A stretch of 64,000 nt of DNA, taken from NCBI GenBank assembly GCA_963576725.1, contig OY755240.1, positions 37,660,629 through 37,724,628 of the forward strand, written 5' to 3'. Under the pieces are notes generated by a model, which did not search any database, was not told the DNA's origin, and saw nothing but the letters and a program-made list of their open reading frames with translations. Numbering within the stretch: the first letter of the stretch is position 1; the number at the start of each line of letters is the position of its first letter. Source of the DNA: Azorinus chamasolen (Eukaryota; Mollusca; Bivalvia; Cardiida; Solecurtidae). The translations under genes were made by a program, and so were the position numbers. Of this stretch, positions 32,746 to 43,782 are shown one piece after another.

Positions 32746-33644
32746 GGTAATCACAGCTTCACCGCTAGCGTGCAAAGAGTTAAGAGTAGCATTGACCTGG
32801 AGAGATTAACAGTTGCTCTAAGAGCACTACTGTCCAGTGTTGTAACCTTTTAACTGTAGTTTCTGATGTGAAGAAGTCTATTTAACGCTTATTTTCCCTC
32901 ATATAAACTTGTTTTCATGCATCTGCAAACACAGTAGACCCAGATAAGATGGCTTCTATAGGATCAGGATCTGCTCTGTTTGTTCATGGAATTTGAAAGA
33001 TCTGTTTCTATGCCTTCTAAGACGGCTACACTGATCCACCTTCCATATTTCATTATAAATAGTTTGTCCAATGCAGTTATCTCCCCTTGTCCCTTAATGG
33101 CTATCTGATGAGACAAGGGAAATAACTGTGAGGAAATTGCTAAGTGAAACCTTTTAGGTGTTGTTTCTGATATTAAGAAGTTTTAAGCCCCAGGGTGAGA
33201 CCATTTTTGGCCCAGGGGTCATTATTTGAACAAACTTGGTAGAGGTATATTAGGTGATGCTTCATACCAAATATCTTAGCTCTAGATTATGTGGTTTCAG
33301 AGAAAAAGATTTTTAAAGGGTTTCCTATATAAGTCTATGTAAAAATTACAAGCCCTGGGGCAGGGCCATTTTTGGCCCGGGGTCATTATTTGAACAAACT
33401 TGGTAAAGGACCATTAGATGGTGCTATATACCAAATATCAAAGCTCTAGGAATTGTGGTTTAAGAGAAGAAGATTTTTAAAGATTTAAAAAAAAAACCTT
33501 TAAAAGTAGTGGGGCGGGGCCATTTTTTGCCCGGGGGTCATGATTTGAACAAACTTGATAGAGGACACCCTAAAGTACATTTCTGTGAAATTTGGTTGAA
33601 ATCCTCCCAGTGGTTTAGGAGAAGTCATTTGAGTAAAAGTGAAC

Positions 33645-33698
33645 GGACAGACAGACGGACGGACGGACAGACAGATGGACAGACAGACAGACAGACGA
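33645..33698 (+). repeat. ACGG/ACAG microsatellite
   Basis: GACAGACAGACGGACGG-type tetramers before the C-element tail. Confidence 0.85.
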
Positions 33699-33750
33699 CA
33701 GGCAGTCACAATAGCTCACCTTGAGCCTTCAGCTCAGATGAGCTAATAAA

Positions 33751-33897
33751 ATGACGAATCAAAACTGTTCCGTTGAAGGATGGCAGAGTAAAGCTCCGGA
33801 CAAAATTCCGTCTACAGATGGACAGACGGACGGACTGACGGAGTGATTCCAGTATAACCCCATACACTTCGTTGTGGGGGGTATAATAATGTCCATA
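33751..33897 (+). mobile_element. G-like pearl tail fragment
   Basis: GTTGAAGGATGGCAGAG..CTCCGGACAAAATT text (also at 31245) leads into GACAGACGGACGGACTGACGG and a tail hairpin TATAACCCCATACACTTC..GTGGGGGGTATAATAA. Confidence 0.55.
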
Positions 33898-33902
33898 GTA
33901 AT

Positions 33903-34310
33903 AAAAGGAGGGCCATGATGGCCCAGACATCGCTCACCAGACAATCAGGAGAAGATTTTCAAAGTTTTCACTATGTTTCTATAGAAATCTGGACAACCCA
34001 GGGGCATAATTCATATATGTTTTGTAGAGGACTTCAAGATGATGCTATGTGCCAAATATGAAAGCTGAGACATTTCTAGTTTCAGAAGAATTTGATTTCT
34101 AAAGGTTTAACAATATGTTTCTATATAAAACAAGAGGGCCATTGACAGTGTTAATTTTTCAGCAGACATTTCTAACAGATGACAGAAACTCAGTGTTATA
34201 ATCCTATCACTACTGAGCATGACTTAACTGAAATTAGCACAGTTTGGATTCTGATATGATGCATATGTGGTTTGTACAAGAGGGTTAATTGTAAGATTGA
34301 TATGTATTAA
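33903..34310 (+). mobile_element. Truncated A-type head joined to C fragment
   Basis: GGAGGGCCATGATGGCCC, CGCTCACCAGACAATC and one unit pass at about 34132 into the C-family text AACAAGAGGGCCATTGACAGTG. Same junction as at 2290. Confidence 0.6.
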
Positions 34311-34695
34311 AAACAGTGTGAACAAAACAGACAATAATTCTGAAGCAGACAACAGAGTATAGAACATGTGAACTTAAAGACATTCCCTTGGCCGGCTTGG
34401 GTCTTTACAGCTAACCTGTGAAAAAGCATGCGGCACATGGTAAGAGCTATAGCAGTCTGCCTGTCAAGAACCACTGGAGCGTTCCATGTGAGGCCCGTCT
34501 CTTACATTTGATGATTTGGAAATGATTAGATTGTCACTAATGCAGTATATGTTTTTATTTTTTATGGACACAATCGTTGGTCATAATAATTCCAAAGAAA
34601 GGAGACCTTCACACACATTCACACAGACACACACACAGTGGAGAAAACGTTATTCTTTCCCTTTAAACGCGTTTATGCTAAAACAATTATTTCCA

Positions 34696-34764
34696 TTGCA
34701 AACAGTTAGGAGCCAGATCAGACGCCGGGTAACCCGGCGTCTGATCAGGGTCCAAACGGTTTGC
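34696..34764. repeat. Long perfect palindrome (H/D type)
   Basis: The inner stem 34716-34746 is perfect: GATCAGACGCCGGGT, one base, ACCCGGCGTCTGATC. The outer sequence GCAAACAG.. and ..CGGTTTGCC extends it with mismatches. Confidence 0.8.
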
Positions 34765-34774
34765 CACTCAGATA

Positions 34775-35335
34775 AACAAGAGCTGTCCGCAGACAGCGCG
34801 CTCCACTTTCTTTAGTGCTGGATAGTGTAGTGGAAGTTTAAGTCAGAAAGGGGAGATAACAACAGCAAAATTAACTTTAGGGTTACCTACCCTTGTGAAA
34901 TGGGTCCCCCTTGTAATAGTTAGTATGTATACCAAAGATGAACCAAATATCTTGGACAGTTTCTGAGACATGGACCTGAACATAAAACTTAACCAACAAT
35001 GAAAATTCTAAGTCGAAAAAGGGGCATAACTATGGCAAAATTAATTTTAGGGTTACCTACCCTTGTGAAATGGGTTCCCCTTGTGATAGTTAATATGTAT
35101 ACCAAAGATGAACCAAATATCTTTGACAGTTTCTGAGACATGGACCTGAACATAAAACTTAACCAACAATGAAAATTCTAAGTCGAAAAAGGGGCATAAC
35201 TATGGCAAAATTAATTTTAGAGTTACCTACTCTTGTGAAATGGCTTCCTCTTGTGATAGTAAACATACATACCAAATATGAACCCAATATCTTTGATGGT
35301 TTCTGAGAAAAGGACCTTAACAAAAAGGTTAACCA

Positions 35336-35380
<45 letters not shown>

Positions 35381-35427
35381 AGAGGGTCATGACAATACCT
35401 CCACTTTTTGAAAAAGTGGAGCTAAAA
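34775..35427 (+). mobile_element. Pearl-like element, K family, complete
   Basis: The head is AACAAGAG, hairpin CTGTCCGCAGACAG and CTCCACTTT (34801-34809). Between two and three tandem units of 170 bp follow (GGTTACCTAC at 34881 and 35051, diverged at 35221), then a (GCCGAC)n hexanucleotide run (35337-35380) and tail CTCCACTTT (35399-35407), AAAGTGGAG (35413-35421), CTAAAA. The minus-strand ORF with an alternating Ala-Ser run is the hexanucleotide translated. Confidence 0.75.
35337..35380 (+). repeat. (GCCGAC)n microsatellite
   Basis: About seven perfect GACGCC hexamers before the K-element tail; the other families use ACGG-like tetramers here. Confidence 0.9.
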
Positions 35428-35429
35428 AT

Positions 35430-36110
35430 ATCTTGAGATATTTCAACAAGGTGTATTTTTCTACATTTTACTTCAATGCATTTGCGTATAGATACGTTTA
35501 AACGGGAAATGATAACGTTTTCTCCACTGTACAAACAAACATGGCATGTATATATGAACGCCAGCTCTACAAGACAAAATTGAATTCTCAGCTTTAATTA
35601 GGGCGCCTTTGAACATATTATAGCTCTCCTCCACTGCAGGTTAAATGGATTCTACTGCAGGCCAAATGTCCAGAGTTTTATCTCTGATATACATAAGCGC
35701 TCAGGTTTTTTTAATGTATTTAATCCTTATAAAATATTCATCTGCTAAATTGCTTGTCTGCTTCAAATGTGAAAGTGCTTCATAGTTTGTAAAGATTTGT
35801 GAAAATGTTGTCTGTCAAATAGCTTGGATCCAGATAAGATGCCGGGTTACTTGACGTCTCATCTGGATCCAACCTGTTTGCATATGGCCCTTTGTTTGTC
35901 AGTGGTAGGCTTCTTAAGGGTTGAACTTCTATTGGGTTCTGACCAACAATGGTCTTTTGAGTGTGTTCCCCTTGACTAATTGTATGTCAGGGCCTCTCTA
36001 GACAGAATGAGACGGCTTGCCATATTTTGCACACTTGTATCATGCTTTTACTGTTACTTTCATGCCTATTGAGAACAATGGGGGGGGGGAATCATTGAAT
36101 GGACCTGGGT
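35430..36110. other. No gene; one H-family palindrome
   Basis: Only the hairpin at about 35815-35882 (TTGGATCCAGATAAGATGCC..GACGTCTCATCTGGATCCAA) and a short G run near 36080 are recognisable. Confidence 0.5.
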
Positions 36111-36117
36111 AATGTTT

Positions 36118-36797
36118 TTAAGCTTGACCTCTCCAATACACTAGCTGGCTAGCTGGTGGATAAGGGGAGACCTTTATACTGTTGAAGTCTATTCTAAAGT
36201 ATAGCCCACAGGGCAGGGCCAATTTTAACCTCAGAACTATGATATTAACAAAATTCATTAAGGTATACTAAGTAAATCTATACACCAAATATCTAAGCTC
36301 TGGGACATGTAGTTTTTGGCAAGAAGATTTTTGAAGTTTGCCCTATGCCTAACTAATGAACCAAGCAGTCTGTAACAGAAAACTGAACAACAGTCTGCTT
36401 CAGAAAACTAGCCACCCCTGGGGCAGGGCTAATTTTGACCCCAGTGGCATAATTTATATAAATTTTGTTGAGGACCTGAACATGATGCTATTGTGCCAAA
36501 TATGAAAGCTGAGAACATTCCAGTTTCAGAGGAGAAGTTTTCACTATATGTTTCTATTGAAAACTTGACACCCCTGGGGTGGGGCCAATTTTGACTCCAG
36601 GGGCATAATTTATATACCTTTTGTAGAGGACCTATAGGTGATGAAAGGTGCCAAAGATAAAGCTGAGAACCTTGTAGATTCAGAGGAGATTTTTAAAGGT
36701 TCAAATTGTTGATGACGCATGACGCACGACAAACGCCGACAGACATCAGGCAATCACAAAAGCTCACCCTGAGCACTTTGTGCTCTGGTGAGCTAAA
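36118..36797 (+). mobile_element. Composite pearl-like element (I then A cores)
   Basis: CACTAGCTGGCTAGCTGG, an I-type unit, two A-type units, a GATGACGCATGACG patch and the hairpin tail GCTCACC..GGTGAGC, TAAAA (36797). Third copy of this order in the window. Confidence 0.65.
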
Positions 36798-37384
36798 AAC
36801 AAAATACATTTGGATGAAATTAATACATTAAAGATACTTTCTATATGTATCAACCCCTTTACTCCATTAATATGTCTTTTAATTGCAGACCAAAATCAGA
36901 CGGCTCCTGTATGAAACGTCTGATCAGGGCTATGTTTGCTTATCAAATACATGTAAATGATTCTACATTTAAACTTTGACCAAACTTTTGTACGGCATTT
37001 TAAACAAGAAATGCACCACAGTAAGTGACAAATGCCCCCAAAGCAAAGCACTGAAATGTTTTTGTAGTCAGGTCTGTATATATGCTATTGCTAAATGAAA
37101 TTAAACTATAATACGACATAGTGTTACCTGAATTTGAACTACAAGTAACCTTAAACAAGAAAAGCCAAAATGCGGATATAATGTAAAATAATCATTTTCA
37201 ACTGCTAGTGTGAAGGTATTTCTATCATTCAGGTCAAACGTTAAGGTCAAAGAGAACAGAAAACATCACATGGAGCTTTACAATCTGTAGATGTACTCAC
37301 ACACTAAATTTTGCATTCCTATCTCAAGTAATATAGGAGATAAGCTCCGGACAATGTTTTTCTATAGCCGAGGTCAGATGTCAA

Positions 37385-37397
37385 GGTCACAGTGACC
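37385..37397. promoter_or_regulatory. Perfect estrogen-response-element-type palindrome
   Basis: GGTCACAGTGACC, preceded by TCAA so that TCAAGGTCA (an ERR/SF-1-type extended half-site) overlaps it. Neighbouring F units carry one-mismatch versions (GGTCACAGTAACC near 39172 and 40690). Confidence 0.4.
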
Positions 37398-38726
37398 TGA
37401 AAATAGTATGCAGCACTCCATCATCCCAAGATGTACTCATACACCAAATTTGGCATTTTACCTCAAGCAGTATAGGACCAAGGTTTTTCTATAGCTGGGG
37501 TTACAGGTCAAGCAATACAGGAGATATGCTCCAAACAATGTTTTAATGTAGCTGAAATCACAAGTCAGGGTCACAGCTGCCTGAAAATGCTATGTGACAC
37601 TTTGCCATCAAAAGATATACTCCCACACCAAATTTGGTATTCCAACCTCAAGTAATACAAGAAATATGCTCTGAACAAGGGTTTTCTATAATTACAGGGG
37701 TGAGAATGGCCGTTGGTGAAAAAAGAGGAAAATTGGCAGGGGTCAAGGGGGCCGCCTAGGCCCCTTGCGGGACATGGGCAGTGCCCATGTGGGGGGTTCA
37801 GGGGGGCAAAGCCCCCCTGCGCAAAATGAAATATAGCTTTCCTGAGCACTTCAGGAGCCTTCTCCTGCATTTTCACTTGGGTCTGTCATTCATGTGTTTT
37901 TTTACAATTATACTTGAGTTGCATGTCATACATGATGAGCTGTGTTTACATGTCCATACAATTTACATTCAGTTTATTCTTGTCAAACACAAGCAATTAA
38001 AACTCACACGTTTTAAAAACGAAATCAAATGGAACTCGGTGATCACAGATAAAGATACAAAAATTGATTTTTAAAGTTGGCATGGTATTGTAACAGTTAA
38101 CTTTCTAGACAAGATTCACCAAAGTTCACATTACAGTCACAATTTCTAGTCAAAGTTCACATTCAAACTCTGATTCTGATTACTTTTTCATGTCAATAAA
38201 CCATCTTCCAATTCATTAAACTGGTTTATTAAAAACAAAATATAACTTTTCTGAATCGATACATCTTGACCAGTTCCTTTAACATTACCTATGAATAGCT
38301 ATTGACAGACAACTTTCTGGTGAATACTTGACATTACAGGTTTTTACCTGTGACTGGAAATCCGCTGTTTCAACAACTGGACATGTTTAATGCTTTTCAG
38401 AAGGTTCTTATATGCTACGCAGTCGCGTTTTCCGTAATTCATTTGTTTGGAACAAAGTTTACACAAGGTTCCCTCGTCCGAAGTTTACTTTCAGTTTCAC
38501 GAAATCGTCGCCAATTATCACTGTTCTTGTTTCTTTACCGAATGTCAACGTAATTTCTTTCTCTAGCCATCTTGGGTAGAACTTGTTTTCCACACTGTTA
38601 TCGTAATCTCTGCCTATGCTTCTCATTTTTGTCTTAAATTCAGATTAATTGACAGTACAGATACAGAATTTCATATCACGGACGCCATCTTGGAAATGTT
38701 GAACGAACACTGCATAATACGAGCGT

Positions 38727-38995
38727 TTTGATTGGCAAAATAGTCAAACAGGGAGAGCCACACACGAAATGACACCGCACCAAACACCATCTAACAAGAA
38801 ACGGTAAAGCCACAAGACAAAACATAACAGGACGCATATCAAGACGAAACACATTAAACATTAAGCATATTAAACAACAAAATTGACCGTAGGCTGAAAG
38901 CAGGAGAGCCGCCTTGGAATGGCCAGCAGCCAAAAAAAAAAAAAAAAAAAAAAGCTACTGGGGGACTTAAACCTGGTTTACGGGTACCCAACCTC
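38727..38995 (-). mobile_element. 3'-end fragment of the Penelope-like element
   Basis: The text from AAAATAGTCAAACAGGGAGAGCCACAC to GGTTTACGGGTACCCAACCTCGTCC is nearly identical to 55205-55456, apart from an A run at 38932. The 85-codon ORF on the minus strand is shared by both loci but lies in what appears to be 3' untranslated sequence. Confidence 0.55.
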
Positions 38996-39018
38996 GTCCG
39001 AAAATAATAATTTCCTGA

Positions 39019-39060
39019 ATTAATCGCCATAACCCCCCCCCCCCCCCCCCCCCTCCCTCT
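39019..39060 (+). repeat. Poly-C tract
   Basis: A run of about 20 C followed by CCCTCCCTCTC. Confidence 0.85.
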
Positions 39061-39189
39061 CTACAAATTTCTCATCGGATTTACATCGATCTCAAAAACG
39101 GCCCTGAGTGAAACGAAATCCGCGGATACGCGGAAAATTCTCACCCCTGTAATTAAGGTCAGCAGTTAAGGTCACAGTAACCTGAAAAT

Positions 39190-40612
39190 GGTATTTACTA
39201 AAAGTACAAAAATGAGTCATGCAGGAAACACCACATACAGAACAAACAGTCGCCCGAACAGCAACACAAGGAAACAGCAAATGTACATAACTATAAAAAC
39301 AACAAGAGACGCACAAAACAAACATACAATAGGGGAAAGATGGAAGTACCGCCTTGGAACGGTCAGTGACAAAAGTCACTGGGGAGTTAAACCGGTTTAT
39401 GGGCGCCCAACCTCACACTTATTCCATCCCCACCTTAAAAGACAAACAGTGTAAATAAACGTATCCCCTCTCCGACTAATCTACAACAACCGCGACGGCA
39501 AATACAGTGATAAAGTGCATGCATAACGAAAACATTTAAGTGAACAAACTGTATCCACCTATCGCTAGTGAACTCAATGATTGAGCTGCAAACAGAGTAA
39601 CTGTAGAAAAGTAATAAAGGGTACGACAAAAACGAAATAGTACAGATATCCGACGTTCTCCTTCCATTTCTGGATTTAAGAGGTCGCCTTCATAGAGTAC
39701 TAAACCTTTCTTGTCGGCGTACATGCAAAGAGGCCAGCGTGATTGCCAACTGTAAAAGGGTTCACAACCAAACATGCAGTATGTTGTAGTACTACAGGAT
39801 CATATTCCTTTTTAATGAATTTTTTAACATATTTGATGAACAAAGTGAGAAAATGGGTAAGTCCAATAATTTTACGAAGTTTGTAAATCACATCACCATA
39901 AAATTCAGGATGTGAAATACCGTATCGCAGAAGCGCCTTGAGATTACATTGGTACTTGCCAATAAGCGAGAGATTTCGATAGTAAAATTTAGAGAAAGGT
40001 TTTCTTAGTTTATGGTATCTATATCCTTGCTTAAGCATTTTTCAGTTAAAACGAGATTTCGACTGTTAAAATCGTCAATAGATGAACAAGCTCTAGCAAA
40101 ACGAATAAGTTGAGATATATAAACCCCGTAAGATGGAGCACGGGGAACATCCCCATCAAGATGAGGAAAATTAACAATATTAAAATCAAAATCATCTCTT
40201 TTGTCATATATTTTAGAAGAAATCATTCCATTATCAATTTTAAGGTCTAGATCAAGAAACGCTGCATAATTGTCAGACGGGTTAGCTTTATTCAATTTGA
40301 GTTCTTTAGGATAAATTGTAGGAATCAGAGCATCAAAGAAAGGGTTATCTAAGTTAAAAATATCATCCAAATATCGACAAGTTTCATTGAAGGCTTTTAT
40401 AACATCTTGTGATTGAGGATTCAAACGCAACATGAAATCTCTCTCATAGCAGTACAAAAACAAATCTGCGACAAGTGGTGCACAATTTGTACCCATAGGA
40501 ATACCAATTACCTGACGGTATATAGCATTCCCATAACGTACAAATATGTTATCCAAAAGAAAGGTTAGTGATTCGCAAACTTCTGAGCAAGTCCAATTGG
40601 TCAAATTTGTCA
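39190..40612 (-). mobile_element. Penelope-like retroelement, 5'-truncated, in F array
   Basis: The F-repeat text stops at AACCTGAAAATGGTAT and resumes at CAAATTTGTCATTCCTACC. The intervening 1.4 kb is a minus-strand reverse transcriptase fragment plus a 3' region with the CCGCCTTGGAACGGTC and GGTTTATGGGCGCCCAACCTC words shared with 55390-55456 and, inverted, 44780-44840. Confidence 0.6.
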
Positions 40613-40613
40613 T
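39536..40613 (-). pseudogene. Reverse transcriptase fragment, Penelope-like
   Basis: The first segment (40613 to about 40030) carries YRQVIGIPMGTNCAPLVADL, RYLDDIF (the catalytic Y-x-DD box), then SYGVYISQLIRFARAC. A frameshift near 40030 leads to a segment with GISHPEFYGDVIYKLRKIIG. Another near 39710 leads to a final segment ending in a hydrophobic stretch (39536). GIPMGT and YxDD mark an RNA-directed DNA polymerase; the GIPMGTxxAP form points to Penelope-like rather than LINE or LTR enzymes, by pattern only. The fingers domain and any endonuclease are missing. Confidence 0.6.
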
Positions 40614-40804
40614 TCCTACCTCAAGTAATACTGGAGATATGCTCTAGACAGGGTTTTTCTATAACTGAGGTCAGAAGACCAGGTCAAGGTCACAGTAACC
40701 TGGAAATGGTATGTGACACTTCACCATCCCAAAATGTACTTGCACACCAAGATTGGCATGCCTACCTAAGTTATACAAGAAATATGCTCCATTTTCTATA
40801 ATTG

Positions 40805-40829
40805 AGGTCAGAGGTCAAGGTCAAGGTCA
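40805..40829 (+). promoter_or_regulatory. Four AGGTCA half-sites in a row
   Basis: AGGTCA at 40805, 40812, 40818 and 40824, i.e. DR1 then DR0 then DR0 spacing, inside an F core unit. Confidence 0.35.
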
Positions 40830-41215
40830 CAGAGACGTGAAAATGGTATGCAACACTCAACTATCCCAAGATGTATTAACAACCAAATTTGTCATTCCTA
40901 CCTCTTGGAATACAGGAGATATGCTCCAGACAGGGTTTTTCTATAACTGAAGTCGGAGAACCAGGTCAAGGTAACAATGACCTAAAATGGTTACGCAATA
41001 CTCCGCCATCCCAAGATGTACTCACAAACCGAATTTGGCATTCTTACCTCATGTAATACAGCAGATATGTTCCGGACAAAGCTGTACAGAAGACCTGTAG
41101 GTCAAGATCACAGCAACCTAAAAATGGTTACGCAATACTCCGCCATCCCAAGATGTACTCACATACCAAATTTGGCATTCCTACCTCAAGTAATACAGCA
41201 GATATGCTCCAGACA

Positions 41216-41500
41216 AAGCTGTACACACACGGATATGCAGATAAAGCGGTACACACACTGATACGCAGATAAAGCTGTACACACACGGATATGCAGATAA
41301 AGCTGTACACACACGGATATGCAGATAAAGCTGTACACACACAGATAAAGCTGTACACACATGGATATGCAGATAAAGCTGTACACACACGGATATGCAG
41401 ATAAAGCTGTACACACTCGGATATGCAGATAAAGCTGTACACACACGGATATGCAGATAAAGCTGTACACACACGGATACGCAGATAAACGGATACAACA
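41216..41500 (+). repeat. 28-bp minisatellite
   Basis: About ten units of 28 bp (GCTGTACACACACGGATATG plus CAGATAAA). Because 28 is not a multiple of three and no stop occurs on the minus strand, all three minus frames are open for over 300 nt and give the same VCTALSAYP-like peptide. It occupies the slot of the F element's microsatellite. Confidence 0.9.
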
Positions 41501-41589
41501 TGCACACAAGCAAGCTTTGGGGGCATAAAAATCATGTACATGTATTCATGATGCCATTACATGTATTTCTTATATGAATATTCACAGAG

Positions 41590-41960
41590 TAAAGGGTTAA
41601 AGACTCTGGTTGGCAATTAATTGCGTCTATTTTTGCTAATGAAAGCCAACCAGAATGTTTAACAACAACACTTAAAGCCTTACCTGATAGTGTCTCAATA
41701 TCAAATCAGGATTAAAGTATATCTGAAACGGAGTGATCACCTCTAATTGCTGAAAATAAAGAAAAAAGGTGAATATAAAACTTAATCACAAAAACACAAA
41801 TTAAACAAATCCATTTATAAATATTACCTAGAATACTGTGTTGTAGTGAAAGGGTCCCATATTAACAGGTTCCCAAACTTCTGCCACATTATGTATGCAT
41901 GTAGATTGTTGAATGGAAGGGCTAAATTTGCTGAATGGAAGGGCTAAACTATTTAAATTC
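41590..41960. other. No gene recognised
   Basis: GGTTGGC..GCCAACC (about 41608-41647) forms a weak stem, and GAATGGAAGGGCTAAA is duplicated at 41911-41946. Confidence 0.4.
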
Positions 41961-41966
41961 AATCTT

Positions 41967-42345
41967 AACAAGAGAGTCAAGATGGCTGTGTCTTTCACCA
42001 GGCTAATATGTTTATCAAATAAATATGAAATGTATTCATTGGGCAAAGGCTTTCTAGTGTTACTGCATGCATATCCCAACCAAATGACCATACCCTAGGT
42101 GTGCAAAGTCGTGTATGATCAACCATCCTAGTTTCAAGAATCCTAGTCAAATATTTTTAAGAGTTATGCACAAAAGTATTTGTGATGGATGTAAGTGCAG
42201 ACAGACTGATAGATGAAAAGCAAGACTAACGGGTGGGCAGAGAGACTGATAGATCATCAAACTTACAGATGTGCAGGAAGACTGATAGATCGACAGACAA
42301 ACTGATAGATAGACGGATTGATGGACAGATCAATAGACAAAATTA
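41967..42345 (+). mobile_element. Pearl-like element of another family, truncated
   Basis: The head AACAAGAGAGTCAAGATGGCTG, TTTCACCAGG is followed by one diverged unit and an impure ACAGACTGATAGAT microsatellite (42208-42345). No hairpin tail is visible. Confidence 0.45.
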
Positions 42346-42777
42346 AATATATTTAAATGCCCACTTTCAGAATTGGAGCACGATAAAATGATCTTAAGCT
42401 TCTATTGGAAGTTTGCCATTGGCACAATTCTATAAACAATTTAAAACATTTTGTCTTTTTGCATATTAATTCCCTATTTTGGAATATTTACTTCATTGTA
42501 AAAATACTCACCAAATTAAAACTAAATGTATGAGTCATGCAAGATACACAACATACAAAACACAGTCCACCTAAGCACTGTATGTTAGTACTGCACCCCC
42601 AAAATCTGTGATGTTTTCAATATGGCCAATGTAAAATGTTGATAAGGTAGTGTCATTTGTTTTTCATCTAAATGATATCCCCTATACTAAATTTTATGTG
42701 AAATGGTAGAACTTAACACAGCAAATCAACAGTGTCTTTTTAATATCTGTAGCAAAACACCTTGTGTTGAGAATTTG
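42346..42777. other. No feature recognised
   Basis: AT-rich sequence without repeats or protein-like ORFs. Confidence 0.4.
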
Positions 42778-43330
42778 AACAAGAGGTCCATAATGGCCCT
42801 GAAATCGCTCACCATACAATCAGAGGAGAAGATTTTCAGTTTTCAGTATATGTTTCCATAGAAAACTGGCCACCCTCGGGTGGCGTAAATTTTGACCCAA
42901 GGGGCATAATTCATATTCATAGAGGACCTGAACATGATGCTATGTACCAAATATGAAAACTGAGAACATTCTAGTTTCAGAGGAGAAGATTTTCAAAGTT
43001 TTCACTATATGTTTCTATAGAAAACTGGCCACCCCTGGGGCAGGCCAATTTCGATCCTAGGGGCATAATTCATAGAACTTTTGTAGAGGACCTGAACATG
43101 ATGCTATGTGCCAAATATGAAAGCTGAGAACATTCCAGTTTCAAAGGAGAAGATTTTCAAAGTTTTCACAATATGTTTCTATTGAAAACTGGCCACCCCT
43201 GGGGCAGGGCCAATTTTGACCCCAGCGTCATTAATTATATAACTTTTGTAGAGAATTCAAACATGATGCTATGTGCCAAATTTGAAAGCTGAGAACATTC
43301 CAGAGAAGAAGATTTTCAAAATTTTCACTA
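42778..43330 (+). mobile_element. A-family pearl-like element, interrupted
   Basis: The head AACAAGAGGTCCATAATGGCCC and three A-type units are broken at TTTTCACTATA by a TIR-like sequence at 43333. No tail is found. Confidence 0.65.
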
Positions 43331-43332
43331 TA

Positions 43333-43640
43333 CAGTATAACCCCTCCAAACCGGACACTCAGTAAACCGGAATCCTCTCTAAACCGGACAAAATTCTTGG
43401 TCCCGTTTTATTCCTTCTTTATTTCTATACAAAATTCCTCTCAATACCGGAAACCCCTCTACTCCGGAAACCGGACAAATCTTCAAACATTTTTTAAAGA
43501 TATGAACTACGGTATAGATTTCCCCTACATACCGGACAGCAGGCTAAGGGCTTGTCAGTTGTCACATCCCTTAATCACAGCCTGGGGCAGTAAAACTTAA
43601 CACCTTATCGCAAGGTGCTGAAAATCAGGGTCTATTCGGA
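43333..43640 (+). mobile_element. One end of a Tigger/mariner-type element
   Basis: After TA, the sequence CAGTATAACCCCTCC and repeated AAACCGGA/ACCGGACA motifs resemble the ends of the 27302 element (TA target, CAGT start, CCGGA subterminal repeats). The opposite end is not found before 43783, so the right boundary is approximate. Confidence 0.5.
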
Positions 43641-43782
43641 CTCGATTATGATCTGTCGGTGCCGTGAGATTAACTAATGTGCAGAGCAACAGATAAGCTT
43701 CGTTTTTATCGTTTTACTAATTAATTGGCAGGAAAAACGAATTGATTTCAAATTCTTATCGTTCAAAAACGAAAACCAAATC

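Larger units (their letters stand above)
31317..33746 (+). mobile_element. C-family composite pearl-like element, complete copy 1
   Basis: The head AACAAGAGGGCCATTGGCCC, TCGCTCACCTGAG is followed by non-repetitive C text, several D- and H-type hairpins (about 31750-32100, 32685-32745, 32930), two to three B-like units (33180-33600), an ACGG/ACAG microsatellite (33645-33698) and tail AGCTCACCTTGAGCC..GGCT-type hairpin to AGCTAA (33746). The second long copy is 49209-52671. It encodes nothing. Confidence 0.65.
37695..39149. mobile_element. hAT-like TIR element inserted in F array
   Basis: Perfect 13-bp inverted repeats CAGGGGTGAGAAT (37695) and ATTCTCACCCCTG (39137-39149) are flanked by TAATTA on both sides (37689-37694, 39150-39155). 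CAGGG-type ends suggest hAT, but a 6-bp duplication is not the usual 8. The interior holds GC-rich palindromes (37750-37825) and, at about 38727-38995, a fragment matching the 3' region of the Penelope-like element at 55205-55456. There is no transposase. Removing it rejoins the F unit exactly. Confidence 0.65.
37003..41530 (+). mobile_element. Pearl-like element, F family, split by two large insertions
   Basis: The head AACAAGAAATGCACC carries ATGCCCCCAAAGC at 37032-37044; the tail carries its exact 13-bp reverse complement at 41514-41526, then AAAA. Core units of about 140-145 bp (GGTCAAGGTCACAGTGACCTGAAAATGG.., ..CCAAATTTGGCATTCCTACCTCAAGTAATACAGG) occupy 37200-37694, 39150-39190 and 40600-41216. 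The microsatellite slot holds a 28-bp minisatellite (41216-41500). A CAGGGG-ended TIR element (37695-39149) and a retroelement fragment (about 39190-40612) interrupt it. Confidence 0.75.

Noticed and set aside
33500..33930. Overlapping ORFs on both strands with SVCPSVRPS-like peptides
   Set aside because: These are ACGG/ACAG microsatellite translations; the same appears at 52441-52644 and 6449-6718.
35223..35534. Minus-strand ORF with an alternating Ala-Ser run
   Set aside because: The run is the (GCCGAC)n microsatellite of the K element; the rest is the 170-bp unit.
38676..38933. 85-codon minus-strand ORF, also found at 55200-55406
   Set aside because: It is shared because both loci are copies of a retroelement 3' region; it has no domain and lies after the reverse transcriptase.
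41128..41541. Three overlapping ORFs of 107-137 codons
   Set aside because: All are the 28-bp minisatellite read in different frames.
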